A DNA stretch of 5,520 nucleotides from an uncultured Methanobrevibacter sp. (GTDB taxonomy: Archaea > Methanobacteriota > Methanobacteria > Methanobacteriales > Methanobacteriaceae). Made by a program: the position numbers and the translations under genes. Of the stretch, positions 5,175-5,520 are shown one piece after another. The stretch covers positions 1-5,520 of the forward strand of contig CAMODR010000102.1 in the NCBI GenBank assembly GCA_946611495.1. The letters run 5' to 3'. The number at the start of each line of letters is the position of its first letter. The first letter of the stretch is position 1. Under the pieces are notes generated by a model. That model did not search any database. It saw only the letters and a program-made list of their open reading frames with translations, and was not told the origin of the DNA.

Positions 5175-5217
5175 TTTCCTTTTGATTTATTTTTATTTTT
5201 TAAGGAAATTTTTTTTT
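5175..5217 (+). terminator. hairpin plus T9 terminator
   Basis: TTTCCTT (5175-5181) and AAGGAAA (5202-5208) form a perfect 7-bp stem with a 20-nt loop, followed by nine T (5209-5217). T-rich DNA continues to about 5265. It lies 60 bp after the membrane-protein stop and probably insulates the ArsR promoter from upstream transcription. Confidence 0.5.
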
Positions 5218-5240
5218 ATTTTTTATTTTTTATTTTTTAT
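5211..5240. repeat. 7-bp ATTTTTT tandem repeat
   Basis: The adenines at 5218, 5225, 5232 and 5239 are each separated by six T, giving three full ATTTTTT units plus edges. It extends the T-rich terminator zone and probably arose by slippage. Confidence 0.7.
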
Positions 5241-5275
5241 TAATACGTTCTTTTTTTAAATCATTTTTAAAAATT

Positions 5276-5343
5276 AAACATATCATAATATCATGATATG
5301 AAAAGATTTATATAGATAAACATATCATAATATCATTATATGA
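5276..5343 (+). promoter_or_regulatory. ArsR-gene promoter with TATA box between two operator-like repeats
   Basis: Two 26-bp copies lie at 5276-5301 and 5318-5343, 42 bp apart, differing at one base (G5295 versus T5337). The first contains the dyad CATATCA...TGATATG (5279-5285, 5294-5300) and a 12-bp palindrome, ATATCATGATAT (5288-5299). The TATA box TTTATATA lies exactly between them at 5307-5314, so transcription should start near 5337 inside the second copy. A repressor bound to both would block TFB/TBP entry and the start site. Control by the adjacent ArsR-family protein is the simplest inference. AGGTG at 5344-5348 is the ribosome binding site. Confidence 0.75.
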
Positions 5344-5354
5344 AGGTGTGTAAG

Positions 5355-5520
5355 ATGAAAGATGATAAAAATTTAGAAAATTTAAATGATAACGAGGATT
5401 TATGTGAAGTTTTTAATCCACATGAAGATGCTATAAAACGTGCTAAAACTCATATTTTATCAGAGGATGATTACTCAGATTTATCTGAATTTTTTAAGAT
5501 TTTCGGAAATCCTACACGTT
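5355..5520 (+). CDS. ArsR/SmtB-family metal-sensing repressor, N-terminal part only
   Basis: The first 55 codons are present and the gene runs off the window. The end, LSEFFKIFGNPTR (43-55), is the typical start of the ArsR winged-helix domain, which usually continues with a helix rich in Leu and Ile. The leader CEVFNPHEDAIKRAK (17-31) resembles the N-terminal arm of CadC-type sensors (CEIFxxxEEKV), where the cysteine contributes to a Cd/Pb/Zn site; C17 and H23 are the candidate ligands here. The core ELCVC metal-site motif would lie beyond the window, so the metal cannot be judged. The ATG follows AGGTG with six-base spacing. The promoter architecture suggests autoregulation. A downstream transporter target, such as a P-type ATPase, is possible but not visible. 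Confidence 0.85.
   Translation, partial: MKDDKNLENLNDNEDLCEVFNPHEDAIKRAKTHILSEDDYSDLSEFFKIFGNPTR

Overview
The window looks like chromosomal DNA of a methanogenic archaeon close to Methanobrevibacter (Methanobacteriales). This is inferred from extremely AT-rich intergenic DNA, archaeal TATA boxes (TTTATATA), GGTGAT-type ribosome binding sites and protein character. No 16S or other diagnostic marker is present, so the genus is an inference. All genes I accept are on the + strand.

Positions 1-853 have no convincing protein gene. They hold a 23-bp tandem repeat (73-164), a possible small-RNA unit (TATA box at 289, 28-bp perfect palindrome at 375-402, then a T run), and the feoB promoter. That promoter has a TATA box at 590-597 and an iron-box-like dyad TTAGG-N4-CCTAA at 618-631, where transcription should begin. 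The feoB leader is therefore predicted to be about 230 nt.

Positions 854-3898 form a ferrous-iron (or manganese) uptake locus. It contains FeoB (670 aa), an 82-aa protein with eight cysteines, and a 207-aa protein with a DtxR-type dimerisation and metal-binding domain plus a C-terminal FeoA/SH3-like domain. No separate feoA is seen; the FeoA domain is carried by the DtxR-like protein. Its DNA-binding helix-turn-helix is about ten residues too short, so it may sense metal or partner FeoB rather than bind DNA. The feoB to Cys-rich-gene gap carries five 10-bp repeats containing TTAGG/TTAGA.

Positions 3899-5115 hold a T-rich repeat terminator, a HisA/HisF-related TIM-barrel protein of unknown role with its own leader, and a 60-aa protein with two predicted membrane helices.

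Positions 5116-5520 hold a T-rich terminator region, then a compact promoter whose TATA box lies between two near-identical operator-like repeats, and the start of an ArsR/SmtB-family metal sensor cut by the window end. Metal homeostasis is the theme at both ends of the window. The HisA-like and membrane genes between them appear to be separate transcription units.
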